NCBI GenBank assembly: GCA_033063855.1
Contig: CP093831.1
Coordinates: 9,486,001 to 9,550,000, forward strand
Reading direction: 5' to 3'
Source of the DNA: Smittia aterrima
Lineage: Eukaryota > Arthropoda > Insecta > Diptera > Chironomidae
Length of the DNA: 64,000 nt
Shown here: piece after piece, positions 62,132 to 64,000 of the stretch
How positions within the stretch are numbered: position 1 is the first letter of the stretch
Layout of the letters: each line of letters opens with the position of its first letter
Translations under genes and position numbers: made by a program
The notes under the pieces: model-generated
Seen by the model: the letters and a program-made list of their open reading frames with translations, nothing else
Told to the model about the DNA's origin: nothing
Databases searched by the model: none

Positions 62132-64000
62132 GTGAGTAGTGAGAGTTTGTTGCGCAATCACTTGACCCAATAACTTACAAAAGAATCTTCACTTGCGGTC
62201 ATTCGCCTCGATTTCCAAGTATTTCTCTTCTTCCGAAAGAAAATTTATCGGAATTCAAAGTTATTTCTTTATCTTGTTTGCTTGATGACAACAAAAATTC
62301 TTTCTGCTGGTAATTAATAAGAAAACAGTGTGCAACCATCAAGGCGATTAAGGCGACAGATGGAGGAAGTCAGTGTTTGTGAATGACATTCACAACATTC
62401 GATGCGGTTCGACAAAGTTAAAGTAAAACTTTAGTTTCGGTGAAAAGTCGTTCGAGTGTGAAATTTTCAAACGATGACCTGAAAACGTTTGATGAATTAT
62501 TGATGAGAGAAACATAAATTTATCATCAGCTGCGAAAAATATAAATCGATTCTGTACCTGGAAGTTTGGCAACGTTTGAATGAACTTCATTTGACGATTC
62601 TGATGTGATAATTGCGCAAGGGGAAGCTGCAACTCGCAAGCAGCAATGCCAAGTCTAATTAAGCTTAATTCTCGTCATAATTAAATTTCTGCATTTTCTG
62701 CAATTTTCTCTGTCGCTCGTGATCAAACAGCGAGAGGAAATTTTTCTCCGAAATGGAAAAGTCGACGACGGGAATTGTGTCAATAATTCTGCTGCAGTCT
62801 CTCTCTTGTCATAGGAAAAAAAAACATCTCGTGGAATTTATAATTGCAGTTGTTGTTTGACCCCAAACACGGAACTTCCGCGAACGAAGACGACGAGGCA
62901 TGTTGGATAATTCCTGTCGACATTTTCATTCTGCATGCGATTTGTGATTTGCATATGAAAAGAAACGCCAACAACTCCAAGAACGTTTTTTGATTCCAAC
63001 ATTAAAATCCAATCACTCGACGATTTCTTTCATAATGAAAAAACAATCAGAATCTTATCTCTGTTTGATTGAGCATTGCGTGAAACTGATAACTTTAATG
63101 ATAGCGAGTCGGTTTGGCTCTTGAAAAGGCTGAACATGACATTCAAAACTTCTCTGTAATCAAATTTATTCTCGACGATGACGAAAGCTGTTGTCACTTT
63201 CGACTGACTCATCTTCGTGTTTACTCCAATTTGATAGCAGCAAGCAAATTATAGACTTGCGATTCGATTAAAAGAGAGCTCCGTCGTTTCCATCTGCCAC
63301 TCAAGGTTGTGTCATAAAGCAGAATTTTTCGTTGGCATTTAAAGCGATTTTGATTTTCCGTTCAACAATCGGCCGGGCGATGAGTTTTTTTTTTGTTGAG
63401 AATACATTCGCGACCGGTTTCGTCGTCGTTGATAACGTCATGGTCTGAGTGTGTTTACCGAACCAATACAGCGAGCGATCGCGGCGGAATAAAAATTCAT
63501 CAAACAGAACGAATACTTATGAGCTCACATTAATCTCTCTTATGTAATTTCGCGAGTCTCGCGCGCGATAAAATGAAACTCTCTGCAAGAACTGTCAATG
63601 TTGACCTTTGCTGACTCGACTCATAAAATGCTTTTTATGGAGTGACTTTGTTTGCGAAGCAATTTCCAAAGTTATTGCGGGAAGTGAGATTATGACTCGT
63701 TGATCATGGCTTCAGACTGAAAGAGAAATGAATCAAGTGTTGGATTGACGTGAGACTGACGTGTCGAAAGGTTAATGCACTGGGAGGTTTGCGGCACGAT
63801 TTGTAATTGAAAATCTTTTGTAGAGGTCAGATGATCCGGGGCAAGTTAACTCGGCGTGAAGGAAAGGAGAATTTCCTTTTTCTTTGCTCCAATCGACCGC
63901 AGCGATGCGTGTGCATACGAAATGATTTCTGTTAATCCATGCGAAGAACCGAAATTGCTTTCGGGATTTTTATCCGAGGGAAAAGTTTGAAGTTAAGAAA
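62132..64000. other. Gene-free stretch to window end
   Basis: No exon recognised; plausibly first intron of the gene suggested by the candidate first exons. A composite AACGTCA and GAACCAAT lies at 63434-63467. Confidence 0.45.

Noticed and set aside
1..64000. CRISPR arrays, bacterial operons or prophage
   Set aside because: No regularly spaced repeats; genes are intron-containing eukaryotic genes.

Overview
This is a eukaryotic nuclear window from an insect, very probably a dipteran and plausibly a nematoceran (midge or mosquito type). The evidence is the AT-rich spacers, many introns of only 55-70 bp with GT..AG ends, insect-type FxGxR-amide tachykinin precursors, and orthologues of fly genes (Mi-2, KLHL18, TXNDC9, prefoldin 4, FIBP, an ADAM). 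The species call is inference. All gene models were assembled by eye from reading frame, splice-site and phase agreement; no alignment or search was run.

Layout. 1-11.4 kb holds no gene I can support. 11.5-14.4 kb (+) holds two tandem arrestin-domain genes 186 bp apart, each preceded by GATA-type sites. 14.5-20.8 kb (-) is a complete five-exon Mi-2/CHD4-class remodeler gene. 21.5-22.5 kb (-) is a tachykinin precursor with nine FxGxR copies. 24.0-24.8 kb has three tRNA-Gly(GCC) genes. 28.7-29.7 kb is a retroposed element with a 14-bp target duplication. 29.9-30.9 kb is a roughly 975-bp foldback element with an 8-bp target duplication. 32.6-33.4 kb (-) is a second, separate tachykinin precursor with five copies. 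A tRNA-Ala(AGC) lies just upstream of it and an inverted copy lies at 37.3 kb. 40.4-45.3 kb (-) holds the prodomain-to-tail exons of an ADAM metalloprotease with a long SH3-ligand-type cytoplasmic tail; its 5' end was not found.

50.4-55.5 kb is a dense housekeeping block made of two divergent pairs: TXNDC9 (-)/prefoldin 4 (+) and KLHL18 (-)/FIBP (+). From 58.9 kb to the end there is no complete gene. Three short candidate first exons on the + strand all end in phase 0 at good donors, so they could be alternative N-termini of one gene whose body lies beyond the window.

The most notable points are the two linked tachykinin genes with very different peptide repertoires, the tRNA-Ala in the putative 5'UTR intron of one of them, the foldback element, a 60-bp inverted element repeated 6.3 kb apart, and recurring ACGTCA plus GAACCAAT composites in gene-free DNA. 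TXNDC9 and prefoldin both serve the CCT chaperonin pathway by family knowledge, which makes their divergent arrangement interesting.
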